Positions 1 through 8,988 of a stretch of 64,000 bases of DNA are shown here, in pieces. The notes beneath the pieces were generated by a model. It saw only the letters and a list, made by a program, of their open reading frames with translations. It did not search any database and was not told the origin of the DNA. Within the stretch, counting starts at the first letter, position 1. The number at the start of each line of letters is the position of its first letter. Both the position numbers and the translations under genes were made by a program. Source of the stretch: an uncultured Prevotella sp. (GTDB lineage: Bacteria; Bacteroidota; Bacteroidia; Bacteroidales; Bacteroidaceae); assembly GCA_905234265.1 (NCBI GenBank), contig CAJOHJ010000005.1, positions 62,001 through 126,000 of the forward strand, read 5' to 3'.

Positions 1-986
1 GAGGCGTCACCGTGAGAGTGGTCTACGACGACGTGGGCTGCTGGAATGTAGGCCGCCGCTTCTTCGAGACCATGCGCGAGAGCGGTGTCGACGTGGCAAG
101 CTTCATGCCTGTCCACTTTCCGGCATTTACCAGTCGCGCGAACTACAGGAACCACCGCAAGATGGTGGTCATCGACGGCACAACGGGATACATCGGCGGC
201 ATGAATGTCGCCAAGCGCTACTGCGGCACCAAGTATGGCTGTGCCAGGGAGTGGCGCGACGTGATGCTGAGGCTCACGGGCAGCGTGGTCTACGGACTAC
301 AGCGCACATTCCTCATCGACTGGTATATAGTAGACGGTACGCTGGTGACGGAGCGCAGCTATTATCCGGCAATGAGCCTTCCGGCAGGCGGCGCTGTGGG
401 GAATAGCCTTCCGGCAGACGCTTCCGGCGAGGCAGCAACCTTTGCGCAAGTGGTTACCAGCGGCCCCACGGACAGCGCACCGGAAATCATGCAGGGCTTT
501 GTGCGCATCATTCTCTCTGCCAAGGAATACGTGTGGCTGCAAAGCCCTTACTTCATGCCCAACGAGCCTGTACTGTTCGCCTTGAAGACTGCCGCCAGTG
601 CGGGAGTGGACGTGAGGGTGATGTATCCCATGAAGTCCGACGGCCGTTTCGTAGACTGGGCATCGAGGACATACCTGCGCGAACTCTATGAGGCTGGCGT
701 CAGCGTGTGGCTCTACGACGGTGGCTTCCTGCACTCGAAGATGCTGGTGAGCGACGACACGGTGGCTACCTGCGGCTCTACGAACGTGGACTTCCGCTCC
801 TTTGAGAATAATTTTGAGGCAAACATCTTCCTTTACGACGGAAGCATTGTCGGCAAGCTGAAACACTTGTTCCTTGCCGACCAGCAAAAGTCGGTGCCCT
901 TCGGTTCCATAGAGCGCAGGCTGCATCCCTCGTTGGCGGTAAGGCTTGTGGAAAGCATGGCCCGCATGCTTTCGCCATTGCTCTGA
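1..986 (+). CDS. cls: Cardiolipin synthase (phospholipase D family), 5' end outside window
   Basis: Open in frame from the first bases, so the N-terminal part (membrane anchors and start) lies upstream of the window. Two HKD phosphodiesterase motifs are visible: one around HRKMVVID with GGMN following, and a second around HSKMLVSD with GSTN and the FxNNFE stretch. This pair is the signature of bacterial cardiolipin synthase, which condenses two phosphatidylglycerols (or PG with PE) at the inner membrane. Between the motifs there is a Pro/Ala/Gly-rich stretch (about 357-460) in which the bases agccttccggca recur, probably a lineage-specific linker insertion. The C terminus (FRSFENNFEANIFLYD ... 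MLSPLL) is normal. The gene converges on rsmD with a 17-base gap. Confidence 0.9.
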   Translation, partial: GVTVRVVYDDVGCWNVGRRFFETMRESGVDVASFMPVHFPAFTSRANYRNHRKMVVIDGTTGYIGGMNVAKRYCGTKYGCAREWRDVMLRLTGSVVYGLQRTFLIDWYIVDGTLVTERSYYPAMSLPAGGAVGNSLPADASGEAATFAQVVTSGPTDSAPEIMQGFVRIILSAKEYVWLQSPYFMPNEPVLFALKTAASAGVDVRVMYPMKSDGRFVDWASRTYLRELYEAGVSVWLYDGGFLHSKMLVSDDTVATCGSTNVDFRSFENNFEANIFLYDGSIVGKLKHLFLADQQKSVPFGSIERRLHPSLAVRLVESMARMLSPLL

Positions 987-1003
987 TGACTCGCGGAATT
1001 GTC

Positions 1004-1615
1004 TTAAGCCTTGAACAGTGAGAAGTTGACACTGCCGTACTCGCGGTGCTGCAGAAAGTGGGGATGCTGCGAGAAGTCATGGTTCTTGCCATGCTCGAAG
1101 ACCAGCAGTCCGCCGTCCTTCAGCAGGTTGCGCTCGAAGATAAGGTCGGGAATGGTGGGCAGTTCGGGAAGAGCGTAGGGCGGGTCGGCGAAGATGATGT
1201 CGAACTGCTGCCGGCAGCTTTTTATGAAGCGGAAGACGTCGCCGCGGATGGGCAATACACCGTCAGTCGCTCCGCCTCGTGTGGAGGCTTTTCCGGCACT
1301 GCTGGCCGTGTAAGGGTCTTGCATGACGGGCTTTTCCTTGGTGGCAGTGAGCTTTCGCAGGCATTCCTGGATGAAGCGGTGATGGTCGCGGTCCAGCTCT
1401 ACGCTGACCACTGGCCGGCAGCCACGCGACAGCAATTCCAGCGTAATGCTGCCGGTGCCTGAAAAGAGGTCCAGCGCTGCGGCACCGTCGAAGTCGACGA
1501 ACTGCAGCATGACGTTGAAGATGTTCTCCTTGGCAAAGTCGGTGGTAGGCCGCGCCTTGAATGTGCGCGGAATGTCGAAATGCCTGCCCTTGTATTTTCC
1601 GGTGATTATTCTCAC
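1004..1615 (-). CDS. rsmD: 16S rRNA (guanine966-N2)-methyltransferase RsmD
   Basis: A 203-residue SAM-dependent methyltransferase. The N terminus MRIITGKYKGR and the RPTTDFAKENIFN block are typical of RsmD; motif I is LDLFSGTGSITLE and the catalytic motif IV is FADPPY. It methylates G966 of 16S rRNA in the assembled 30S subunit. Between the SAM-binding half and the catalytic motif there is an extra segment (roughly residues 95-120: TASSAGKASTRGGATDG) that I do not expect in RsmD and that looks low-complexity. Its upstream neighbour on the same strand is DUF3822, the usual Bacteroidetes partner, separated here by a simple-repeat spacer. Confidence 0.93.
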   Translation of the reverse strand: MRIITGKYKGRHFDIPRTFKARPTTDFAKENIFNVMLQFVDFDGAAALDLFSGTGSITLELLSRGCRPVVSVELDRDHHRFIQECLRKLTATKEKPVMQDPYTASSAGKASTRGGATDGVLPIRGDVFRFIKSCRQQFDIIFADPPYALPELPTIPDLIFERNLLKDGGLLVFEHGKNHDFSQHPHFLQHREYGSVNFSLFKA

Positions 1616-1634
1616 AGATCTCCTCTAATTTTTA

Positions 1635-1725
1635 ATGCATAATGCATAATGCTTAATGCATAATTAATTCTCAATTCTCAACTTTCAATTCTCAATTCCT
1701 AACTTTCAATTCTCAATTTTATCAG
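1635..1725. repeat. Intergenic simple repeats between rsmD and DUF3822 genes
   Basis: Two low-complexity tracts lie side by side. The first is made of atgcataatgc units and contains the exact 20-mer found again at 33500-33519 after pyrK. The second is built of tttcaattctcaa-type units repeated about five times. No ORF or convincing promoter is visible. See findings for the link to in-frame repeat insertions. Confidence 0.85.
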
Positions 1726-1750
1726 GCTCTGTGCCTCTGTGTCTTTGTGG

Positions 1751-2539
1751 TTAAATGCCCTTCACATAGAGTGTCATCAGGTCGTAGGGCATACCCTTTA
1801 TCTGCGTCACGGGCGCACGGTTGAATTCTCCTACGGGCGTGATGACGTAGACCTTCTTGATGAATTCCTCGGCCATCTGCCTGAGGTCGCCGTCGGTGGG
1901 CATCTGTCCCACCATGTGCAGCTCGTCGGCGGAAGCGTCCATGTTCAGCTGCTTCCATACCGACAGCAGGTAGTACAGGGCGTTGTCGGCAGTGGAAACG
2001 GGGAAGGAATTGGTGAACAGAAAGCGGTTCTGCTGGAAGCTGAAGACGCTCATCGTGCGGTCGTGGAAGTAGGCATATAGCTTCTGGTGCCGCCCAGTGA
2101 AGCTGCGCGAGTGCAGATGTCGCCACACGGGAGCCACGGCTGGCAAGAGCAGCATGTTCGGGAAGTTGTCGACAAGCACCTGCCTAAGGTCGTGGTTGAC
2201 GGCGAAGAGCGCTACGCTCCGCAAGTTGGGCAGCACGGTGTGCATGATGTCGTCAGACTTGCTGCTGATGATGGTGTAGCGGAAGATGGTGTCCTTCTGC
2301 TGCTCGTCGAAATCGTCCAAGGGCATCACCATCGTCTTTGCGTCAATCATTACCAGTGTGCTGTGGAACTGCTTCTGCAGCAGTTCGACGGCATGCAGGG
2401 CCTCGCGCATGTTGGCAGCTACGGAGATGCTGCTGTTCATGGTGTACGGCTCATAGACGACCGTCGTGCCGTCGGCAATGGTGGAAAACGACAGTGCTGA
2501 GCGCCCAATCCTTATTATCAGTCGGCTATTGGTCTCCAT
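1751..2539 (-). CDS. DUF3822 family protein
   Basis: A 262-residue protein matching the Bacteroidetes DUF3822 family by its beginning (RLIIRIGRSALSFS) and by its position directly upstream of rsmD, a conserved pairing. No signal peptide, membrane segment or catalytic motif is visible. The overall plan, an N-terminal strand-rich half followed by a second half with VALFAVNHDLRQVLVDNFPN, suggests an actin-like (ASKHA) fold, but this is only an impression. Function unknown; the neighbour suggests a role linked to rRNA modification or ribosome assembly. The start ATG at 2539 follows an A/T-rich stretch. Confidence 0.8.
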   Translation of the reverse strand: METNSRLIIRIGRSALSFSTIADGTTVVYEPYTMNSSISVAANMREALHAVELLQKQFHSTLVMIDAKTMVMPLDDFDEQQKDTIFRYTIISSKSDDIMHTVLPNLRSVALFAVNHDLRQVLVDNFPNMLLLPAVAPVWRHLHSRSFTGRHQKLYAYFHDRTMSVFSFQQNRFLFTNSFPVSTADNALYYLLSVWKQLNMDASADELHMVGQMPTDGDLRQMAEEFIKKVYVITPVGEFNRAPVTQIKGMPYDLMTLYVKGI

Positions 2540-2551
2540 GTTCTTTACTTT

Positions 2552-2641
2552 TCACTTCCCGAAGACGCTCATCACGCACAGCACTGCCAGCACTATGGCC
2601 GACAGCAGCAGGATGGCGTTCAGCAGGGTTTTGTGCTTCAT
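2552..2641 (-). CDS. Possible 29-residue single-pass membrane peptide
   Basis: An ATG at 2641 opens a 29-codon frame: charged start MKHKT, then an uninterrupted hydrophobic stretch (LLNAILLLSAIVLAVLCVM) and SVFGK before TGA. It fills the gap between the GH28 fusion gene and the DUF3822 gene on the same strand. The composition is what a small single-pass membrane protein would have, with a positive N terminus and hydrophobic core. I do not recognise a family. It could be a chance ORF; conservation in relatives would decide. Confidence 0.4.
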   Translation of the reverse strand: MKHKTLLNAILLLSAIVLAVLCVMSVFGK

Positions 2642-2648
2642 GATGTTG

Positions 2649-5372
2649 CTAATCCTTGTCGAAGGTTACGTTGTCAAGTTTTATGTCAGCCGTCTGGGCG
2701 TCTATCAGGCATCCTTTGCCCGTGCTGGTGAACGTACTGTTGCTGACGGTGATGTCGTGGACGCACTGCAGGCCGTTGATGCCTGAGGCACGCAAGGCAG
2801 TGCCGGCTCCGCGGCAGACGATGTTGCTGATGTGTATGTCCTGGAAGTTCGGCGCCCAGCGCTTCTGCTCCTCGGTGAACACAGGTGTCGCGTTGGGGTC
2901 GCTGCCGGCAGGACGGTCGACGTAGTCGCACTGGAAGATGACGGCCTCGTCTTTGATGTCAGTCATTACGCAGTCGGTGATGAACAGCTGCTCGGTAGTG
3001 CCTCCGCGGCCCAGTCCGCTCTTAAAGCGCAGTCCGGTATCGGTGCCGCTGAACCTGCAGTTGCGCACCACAATGCGGCGCACGCCTGCTGCCGTCTCGC
3101 TGCCCAGCACGAAGGCTCCGTGGGCATGGAAGACGGTGTTGTTCTCTATAAGCACATCCTCGACACCGCTGATGCTGTTCTTGCGGGGCTTGCCGCTCTT
3201 CATGCAAAGGCCGTCGTCGCCGGCGTCGACAGTGCTGTTGACGATAAGAGCGCGATGGCAGTCGGAGAGGTCGATGGCGTCACCGTTCTGAGCATTCCAC
3301 GGACAGCGCACGGTGATGCCGTCGATGATGATGTTCTCACAGTAGCACGGATGGACGTGGAAGCGCGGTGCGTTCTGGAATGTCACGCCGCGCAGCATGA
3401 TGTTCTTGCAGTCGGTGATGCGCAGCAGGTCGTTGCGCATGCGCTCCTGCTTCTCGGGAGAGTCGCTGATGTCAGGCACACCCGACTTCATCTGCCATGG
3501 ATACCACAGCTGGCCGTTCTGTCGCTCCACGCCGCCCATCTGCTGGAACAGCTTCCACTCGACATCGCTCACCTTGCCGCGCTTGACGGGCCGCCACTGC
3601 TGGCCATTGCCGTCGATGATGCCGCTGCCGGTGATGGCAATGTCGTGCTTCTTCTCTGCGCTGATGCATGGCAGGCACCGTGCAGACTTGCCCTGCGGTG
3701 CAAGATAGAGACTCTTGTCTGGCGAGAAGTAGATGACGGCATTCTTGTCGAGGTGCAGCCCCGTGTTGTTCTCAAGTGCTATAGGACCGGTGAGCCATAC
3801 GCCCTGCGGCACGTAGACGGTGCCTCCGCCTTTCTGTGCCACCTGCTGGATGGCGCGGCTGAAGGCGTCGGTGCAGAGAGTCTTGCCGTCGCCGACGGCG
3901 CCGAACTCAGTGATGCTCACCACGCGCTGTGGAATTTGCGGCGTAGTGGCCTGCGCTATGCTGACGGGCAGATTGTCGTAGTGCTTGGTGTAGTCTGTCG
4001 AGTTATATTCTGCGCTTACGGCATCCAGTGCGGCCTGTCGCATGTCGAAGGCTGCAAGTTTGTCGAGGTAGTAGCGGCGCAGGTCGGCCCACTTGTAGTA
4101 AGGATGCTGTGTGGTAGCTATCGGCAGCGAGCATTCGCGCTCGTTGAGCAGCACTTTCACCAGCACGTCGTCGCCGGTGGTGGCCGTGCGGCTGTCGCGC
4201 TTGCCGTTTTTCTTGTAGAACACTATCTGGATGTTGCATGCCATTGGGAATATGCGGTAGTTGCGCCAGTGGGTGTCCAGTTCGTCAAGGTTGCTGACGC
4301 TGATGCCGCAGGAGTCGAGTTCCATGAGGCATGCCAGTGGCATGACGCACACCTCGTGGCCGAAGCGCAGCGTGGCCTGCGTGCTGGTGACGGTGTCGGC
4401 GGTCTCGATGATGTTTCTCAGCAGGTTCCGCTGTGCAAATGGCATCACGCCGTCTGTCATCGGCGCTGCTCCGTAGTTGACATACCATCCGGCGTTGGCA
4501 GCCTGCCAGAGCCGGTAAGTCTCTTCTTCGGTGAAAAGGCTGAAAAGGTCGATGCTTGTCTCATGGCTCTGCATGTTGACGGCAATGTCGAAGAGGCCAA
4601 TCACAAACTGCGTCGTCTTGATGTTCTTGTCGGCCCAGCGTTTGTCGGAGAACAGACTGCCCAGCAGTCGGCTGCAGTCCATGCGCCGCACCATGTCGTT
4701 GCGAATGCCGTTGCCCTTGCGGCCCTGCTGCTTGATAAGTCCTGACCAGGGCTGGTTAAGATAGTATTGCAGTGCTTCGCTGACGTCGTTGTGTATGCGT
4801 GCCGACGGATTGGCGGCCTGCAGCTCTTCGCACTCGGCCATCATGGACAGTATGCAGCGGTTGACGACCGTCGAGCGTGCGTCGATGGCCACATTTTTCT
4901 TCTTGAAGATTTCCGGGAAGTTTGTTGCCATGCGCTTGCCGATGCCGTGGTGCTGGCGCAGGCCTACGGTGGTAAGGTCGCCCAGCCGGTCGGGCAGCAG
5001 TTGCTCTGGCGTGCCGTTGTAGGGCAGCGACACTGGCGTCTCGCCAACGAACTGCTCCAGCATCTGCAGCGTGCGGCGCCCCTCGTCAGTCAGCTTGCCG
5101 GCCTTGTCGGCATCGCGCAGTGGCGTCAGCACTCCGGTGTAGCTGTCCTTGCTGATGAGCCACCGTGAGCCGTGGCGGCCGTAGTGCGACATGTAGAATG
5201 GCGTATATCCCTTGGGAGCTGCCGTAAGCCGTGGCGCTTTGGGGAGATTGTCATAGTCGGTGTAGTTGCTACCTGCCAGGAATTTGTTGGCTTTGATTTC
5301 TTCGCGTGCCGTCTGAGCCGTTGCCGTGAGCAGCGAGACGGCGGCCATGAGGACAAATGTCTGTATGCGCAT
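2649..5372 (-). CDS. Fusion: histidine acid phosphatase + GH28 polygalacturonase, secreted
   Basis: The frame is open beyond 5372, but the start at 5372 gives a signal peptide (MRIQTFVLMAAVSLLTATAQ) and lies downstream of a promoter, so I choose it (907 residues). Residues about 40-445 are a branch-2 histidine phosphatase (phytase/MINPP-like): RHGSR at 66-70 and the RFGHE proton-donor motif at 336-340. Residues about 485-907 are a GH28 right-handed beta-helix: TEFGAVGDGK start, QNGDAIDL, AGDDGLCMKSG with the catalytic Asp pair, HAHGAFVLGSE and RFKSG. Both halves look complete, including the normal end of the phosphatase (YYKWADLRRYYLDKL) and normal start of the mature polygalacturonase (YTKHYDNLP). 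It probably acts in periplasm or outside on pectin oligosaccharides and phosphate esters. The pairing of activities is unusual. Confidence 0.88.
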   Translation of the reverse strand: MRIQTFVLMAAVSLLTATAQTAREEIKANKFLAGSNYTDYDNLPKAPRLTAAPKGYTPFYMSHYGRHGSRWLISKDSYTGVLTPLRDADKAGKLTDEGRRTLQMLEQFVGETPVSLPYNGTPEQLLPDRLGDLTTVGLRQHHGIGKRMATNFPEIFKKKNVAIDARSTVVNRCILSMMAECEELQAANPSARIHNDVSEALQYYLNQPWSGLIKQQGRKGNGIRNDMVRRMDCSRLLGSLFSDKRWADKNIKTTQFVIGLFDIAVNMQSHETSIDLFSLFTEEETYRLWQAANAGWYVNYGAAPMTDGVMPFAQRNLLRNIIETADTVTSTQATLRFGHEVCVMPLACLMELDSCGISVSNLDELDTHWRNYRIFPMACNIQIVFYKKNGKRDSRTATTGDDVLVKVLLNERECSLPIATTQHPYYKWADLRRYYLDKLAAFDMRQAALDAVSAEYNSTDYTKHYDNLPVSIAQATTPQIPQRVVSITEFGAVGDGKTLCTDAFSRAIQQVAQKGGGTVYVPQGVWLTGPIALENNTGLHLDKNAVIYFSPDKSLYLAPQGKSARCLPCISAEKKHDIAITGSGIIDGNGQQWRPVKRGKVSDVEWKLFQQMGGVERQNGQLWYPWQMKSGVPDISDSPEKQERMRNDLLRITDCKNIMLRGVTFQNAPRFHVHPCYCENIIIDGITVRCPWNAQNGDAIDLSDCHRALIVNSTVDAGDDGLCMKSGKPRKNSISGVEDVLIENNTVFHAHGAFVLGSETAAGVRRIVVRNCRFSGTDTGLRFKSGLGRGGTTEQLFITDCVMTDIKDEAVIFQCDYVDRPAGSDPNATPVFTEEQKRWAPNFQDIHISNIVCRGAGTALRASGINGLQCVHDITVSNSTFTSTGKGCLIDAQTADIKLDNVTFDKD

Positions 5373-5435
5373 AATAATATAATAATGTGTACACTCCGCA
5401 GCCTGTTGCAGGCAGTGGAAAACTTGCGTGCAGTG

Positions 5436-5443
5436 CAAAATTA
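5436..5443 (-). promoter_or_regulatory. Promoter -7 element for the phosphatase-GH28 gene
   Basis: On the minus strand reads TAATTTTG, matching the Bacteroidetes -7 consensus TAnnTTTG, about 60 bases before the chosen ATG. A short inverted repeat (gcctgttgcaggc, 5401-5413) sits in the leader. Confidence 0.6.
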
Positions 5444-5518
5444 CAACAATTTTTTTTATCACTACATTTTTTTGCGCTATTTTTGCAAATAATTTTGCCA
5501 AAATAAAATAATTTACCG

Positions 5519-5526
5519 TACCTTTG
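5519..5526 (+). promoter_or_regulatory. Promoter -7 element for dxs
   Basis: TACCTTTG, the perfect Bacteroidetes -7 element, about 80 bases upstream of the GTG start of dxs and divergent from the minus-strand promoter at 5436. Confidence 0.7.
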
Positions 5527-5604
5527 CCAGACAATATGGCATAGTGCCTGCGGCTGAGGCGGCCAGCGGCACTGCAGAGAGTAATATCAGTACTTACTGA
5601 CTCA

Positions 5605-7554
5605 GTGGAACTATTACAGACAATAAAATATCCTGACGACCTCCGTCGGCTGCAGGTAGACGACCTTCCCCGTGTCTGCGACGAATTGCGCGAAGACATT
5701 GTCAAGGAGCTGAGCGTCAATCCCGGCCATCTGGCTTCCAGCCTCGGTGTGGTGGAGCTGACGGTGGCTCTTCACTACGTCTACAATACTCCCGACGACC
5801 GCATTGTCTGGGACGTCGGTCATCAGGCCTATGGCCACAAGATACTTACCGGGCGCCGCGAACTGTTTGGCACCAACCGTAAGCTTGGCGGCCTGCACCC
5901 CTTTCCCACACCCGCGGAAAGCCCTTACGATACCTTTATGTGCGGTCACGCTTCCAATTCCATCTCGGCAGCCCTTGGCATGGCCGTTGCAGAGAAGAGG
6001 AAGCAGGACGGCGTTGAGGCCGGAAGCCATGAGGCGGCTGCGGTGGAGCGTAAGGTCGTTGCCGTCATCGGCGACGGTGCCATGTCGGGCGGACTGGCCT
6101 ATGAGGGCCTTAACAATGCTGCCTCTACCGACAACGACCTGCTCATTATCCTTAACGACAACAACATGTCCATCGACCGTGCCGTCGGCGGCATGCAGGA
6201 GTATCTGCTGTCGCTGTCGACCAACGAGACCTACAATGCCCTGCGCTTCAAGGTGTCGCGGTGGCTGCACCGCAAGGGCCTGATGGAAGACGACCGCCGC
6301 CGCGGCATCATCCGCCTTACCAACGCCCTGAAGTCGGCCATCAGCCACCAGCAGAACGTCTTCGAGGGCATGGACATACGCTACTTCGGCCCTTTCAACG
6401 GCCACAACGTCAAGGAGCTGGTGCGCATACTGCGACAGCTGAAGGACATGAAGGGACCCAAGCTGCTCCATCTGCACACGCAGAAAGGCCACGGCTATGC
6501 CCCTGCCGAGAAGGACGTCACCGTTTGGCACGCCCCCGGCAAGTTCGACGCCGAGACCGGAGAGCGGCTGGTGAGCGACTCCACGAACATGCCGCCGCGC
6601 TATCAGGACGTCTTCGGAGAGACGCTCCTTGAGCTGGCACGGCAGAACGACAAGATAGTTGGCGTCACCCCGGCCATGCCTACAGGCTGCTCGATGAACA
6701 TCCTGATGAAGGCCATGCCCGACCGCGCCTTCGACGTAGGCATTGCCGAAGGCCATGCAGTGACATTCAGCGGAGGCATGGCAAAGGAAGGACTGGTGCC
6801 TTTCTGCAATATATACAGTGCCTTTGCGCAGCGTGCTTACGACAATATCATCCACGATGTTGCCATTCTCAGGCTGAACGTAGTGCTGTGTCTCGACCGC
6901 GCAGGACTGGTGGGCGAAGACGGAGCAACCCATCATGGTGCCTTCGACCTGGCAGCGCTGCGCCCGATTCCGAATCTCACCATTGCATCGCCCATGGACG
7001 AGCATGAGCTGCGCCGGCTGATGTACACTGCGCAGCTGCCCGACCAGGGGCCGTTCGTCATCCGCTATCCGCGCGGCAGCGGCAGCATTGTCGACTGGCG
7101 CTGCCCACTGGAGGCCGTAGCAATAGGCAGTGGGCGCAAGCTCCGCGACGGCAGCGACGTGGCAGTGCTAAGCATAGGGCCTATAGGCAACAATGTCACC
7201 GAGGCCATAGCACGCCTCTCAGCAGGTTCCTCAATAAGCGTCGCCCACTACGACATGCGCTTCCTGAAGCCGCTCGACGAGAACATCCTTGCCGAGGTGG
7301 GCAGCCGCTTCAGCAGCATCATAACCGTTGAGAACGGTGTCCGCGACGGAGGCCTTGGCACTGCCGTCACCGAATGGCTTAACGACCACGGCTACTGCTG
7401 CAGGGTCCGCCGCCTGGGCATGCCTGCCGACAAGTTTGTGGAACACGGCACCGTGGCTCAGCTGGAGACCATCGTCGGCATCGACGCCGACAGCATCTGC
7501 AAGGCCATCGGGGAAGTAGACAGTGAGCGGCACGCAAATAACATGCAGAGATAA
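5605..7554 (+). CDS. dxs: 1-deoxy-D-xylulose-5-phosphate synthase
   Basis: A 649-residue TPP enzyme that makes DXP from pyruvate and glyceraldehyde-3-phosphate, the first step of the MEP isoprenoid pathway. Motifs: [11 protein letters not shown], the TPP-binding GDGAMSGG ... NDNNMSI, the transketolase pyrimidine-binding domain ([18 protein letters not shown]) and the C-terminal transketolase domain. It begins with GTG; no ATG fits the family N terminus. An Ala/Glu-rich segment (about residues 131-150) before the TPP motif looks lineage-specific. The last codons (NNMQR and the TAA) are formed by the GAGATAA repeat block at 7541-7584, so the repeat has replaced the native C-terminal end. The trkA gene follows 55 bases downstream. 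Confidence 0.95.
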   Translation: MELLQTIKYPDDLRRLQVDDLPRVCDELREDIVKELSVNPGHLASSLGVVELTVALHYVYNTPDDRIVWDVGHQAYGHKILTGRRELFGTNRKLGGLHPFPTPAESPYDTFMCGHASNSISAALGMAVAEKRKQDGVEAGSHEAAAVERKVVAVIGDGAMSGGLAYEGLNNAASTDNDLLIILNDNNMSIDRAVGGMQEYLLSLSTNETYNALRFKVSRWLHRKGLMEDDRRRGIIRLTNALKSAISHQQNVFEGMDIRYFGPFNGHNVKELVRILRQLKDMKGPKLLHLHTQKGHGYAPAEKDVTVWHAPGKFDAETGERLVSDSTNMPPRYQDVFGETLLELARQNDKIVGVTPAMPTGCSMNILMKAMPDRAFDVGIAEGHAVTFSGGMAKEGLVPFCNIYSAFAQRAYDNIIHDVAILRLNVVLCLDRAGLVGEDGATHHGAFDLAALRPIPNLTIASPMDEHELRRLMYTAQLPDQGPFVIRYPRGSGSIVDWRCPLEAVAIGSGRKLRDGSDVAVLSIGPIGNNVTEAIARLSAGSSISVAHYDMRFLKPLDENILAEVGSRFSSIITVENGVRDGGLGTAVTEWLNDHGYCCRVRRLGMPADKFVEHGTVAQLETIVGIDADSICKAIGEVDSERHANNMQR

Positions 7555-7584
7555 TTTCGTAACACGCAGAGATAATTTCGTAAG
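7541..7584. repeat. GAGATAA-family intergenic repeat, copy A
   Basis: Two tandem units of the form cagagataatttcgtaac. The first unit overlaps the dxs stop codon. Same family as the blocks at 14047, 22379, 38470, 46841 and 57546. Confidence 0.9.
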
Positions 7585-7609
7585 TAGTTAATAGAATAGA
7601 AGATTATTA

Positions 7610-8968
7610 ATGAAGATAATCATAGCAGGCGCAGGCGCCGTAGGAACCCACTTGGCAAAGCTGCTGTCGCGCGACCGCCACGACTGCGTGCTCGTAGACG
7701 ACTGTCTGGAGCGGCTGGCCGGACTCGACGGCAAGTACGACATCATGACGCTTCACGGCTCGCCGACCAGCATTCAGGTGCTGAAGGATGCCGGAGTGGC
7801 AGGCGCCGACCTGTTCGTGGGCGTCACCCCCGAGGAGAGCGTCAACATGAACGCCTGCATCATGGCCCACGCACTGGGAGCCAAGAAGACCGTTGCCAGG
7901 ATAGACAACTATGAGTATCTGTCGCCACAGGTGGGCAGTTTCTTCAGCGACATGGGCATCAACTCGCTCATCTACCCGGAGGTGCTGGCAGCGCACGACA
8001 TCGTCAACGGACTGAAGATGTCGTGGGTGCGACAGCGGTGGGACGTACACGGCGGCGCACTCGTCATGCTGGGAATAAAGCTGCGCGAGACCTGTGAAAT
8101 CCTGAACCAGCCGCTGCGCAGTCTCTGCGGACCCGACGACCCTTACCACGTGGTGGCCATAAAGCGCGGCGACGAGACTCTCATTCCCGGAGGCAACGAC
8201 GAGCTGCACGTGGGCGACATTGCCTACTTCATGACAACGCGCGAATTCATACCATATATACGGCGCATCAGCGGCAAGGAGCATTATGCCGACGTGAAGA
8301 ACGCCATCATCATGGGCGGCGACAAGACGGCCGTGCGCGTGGCACTGACGGCTCCCGACTACATGAACCTGAAAATCATTGAAGTGGATGAGCAGAGGTG
8401 CGAACGGCTCAACGAGCTGCTGAACAACGTGGACACCATGGTAATCCACGGCGACGGCCGCGACCTGGGACTGCTCCAGGAGGAGGGTATACAGAACACG
8501 CAGGCCTTCGTGGCACTGACGGGCAACGCCGAGACAAACATCCTGGCCTGCCTGACTGCCAAGCGGCTGGGAGTCAGAAAAACCGTGGCAATGGTGGAGA
8601 ACCTGGACTACGTGGAAATGGCCGAGAGCCTCGACATAGGCACCATAATAAACAAGAAGACACTGGCTGCCAGCCACATCTACCAGATGATGCTCGACGG
8701 CGACGTCTCCAACGTGCGCTCGCTGATGATGGTCGACAGCGACGTGGCAGAATTCACCGCCACTGAAGGCTCCAATGTTACGCGCCGTGCCGTCAAGGAC
8801 CTTGGGCTGCCCTTTGGCGTAACCATCGGCGGACTGGTGCGCAACGGACAGGGCATACTCGTCAACGGCAACACGCGCATAGAGGCCGGCGACACGGTGA
8901 TGGTGTTCTGCCACGAGCATAACCTCAAGGCCATAGAAAAGTTCTTCAAGAAACAGACGATTTTCTAA
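7610..8968 (+). CDS. trkA: Trk potassium uptake system, NAD-binding regulator TrkA
   Basis: A 452-residue peripheral membrane protein with the full duplicated plan: two Rossmann RCK-N domains (GAGAVGTHLAKLL at the N terminus; IIMGGDKTAVRVAL near residue 225) each followed by a TrkA-C domain. TrkA binds NAD(H)/nucleotides on the cytoplasmic face and gates the TrkH channel. Next to trkH, 20 bases apart and surely co-transcribed. The order trkA-trkH just after dxs is a common Bacteroidales arrangement. Confidence 0.95.
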   Translation: MKIIIAGAGAVGTHLAKLLSRDRHDCVLVDDCLERLAGLDGKYDIMTLHGSPTSIQVLKDAGVAGADLFVGVTPEESVNMNACIMAHALGAKKTVARIDNYEYLSPQVGSFFSDMGINSLIYPEVLAAHDIVNGLKMSWVRQRWDVHGGALVMLGIKLRETCEILNQPLRSLCGPDDPYHVVAIKRGDETLIPGGNDELHVGDIAYFMTTREFIPYIRRISGKEHYADVKNAIIMGGDKTAVRVALTAPDYMNLKIIEVDEQRCERLNELLNNVDTMVIHGDGRDLGLLQEEGIQNTQAFVALTGNAETNILACLTAKRLGVRKTVAMVENLDYVEMAESLDIGTIINKKTLAASHIYQMMLDGDVSNVRSLMMVDSDVAEFTATEGSNVTRRAVKDLGLPFGVTIGGLVRNGQGILVNGNTRIEAGDTVMVFCHEHNLKAIEKFFKKQTIF

Positions 8969-8988
8969 TCCGACACCATCACCCGACA

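Noticed and set aside
2832..4745. Long open frame of 637 codons on the plus strand opposite the GH28 fusion gene
   Set aside because: Shadow of a GC-rich gene: low-information Val/Ala/His-rich translation with no domain, fully inside a well-supported gene.
5373..5720. The long frame continuing upstream of the phosphatase-GH28 gene
   Set aside because: It overlaps the dxs start on the other strand, contains a promoter at 5436 and lacks a signal peptide at its start; the internal ATG at 5372 gives one.
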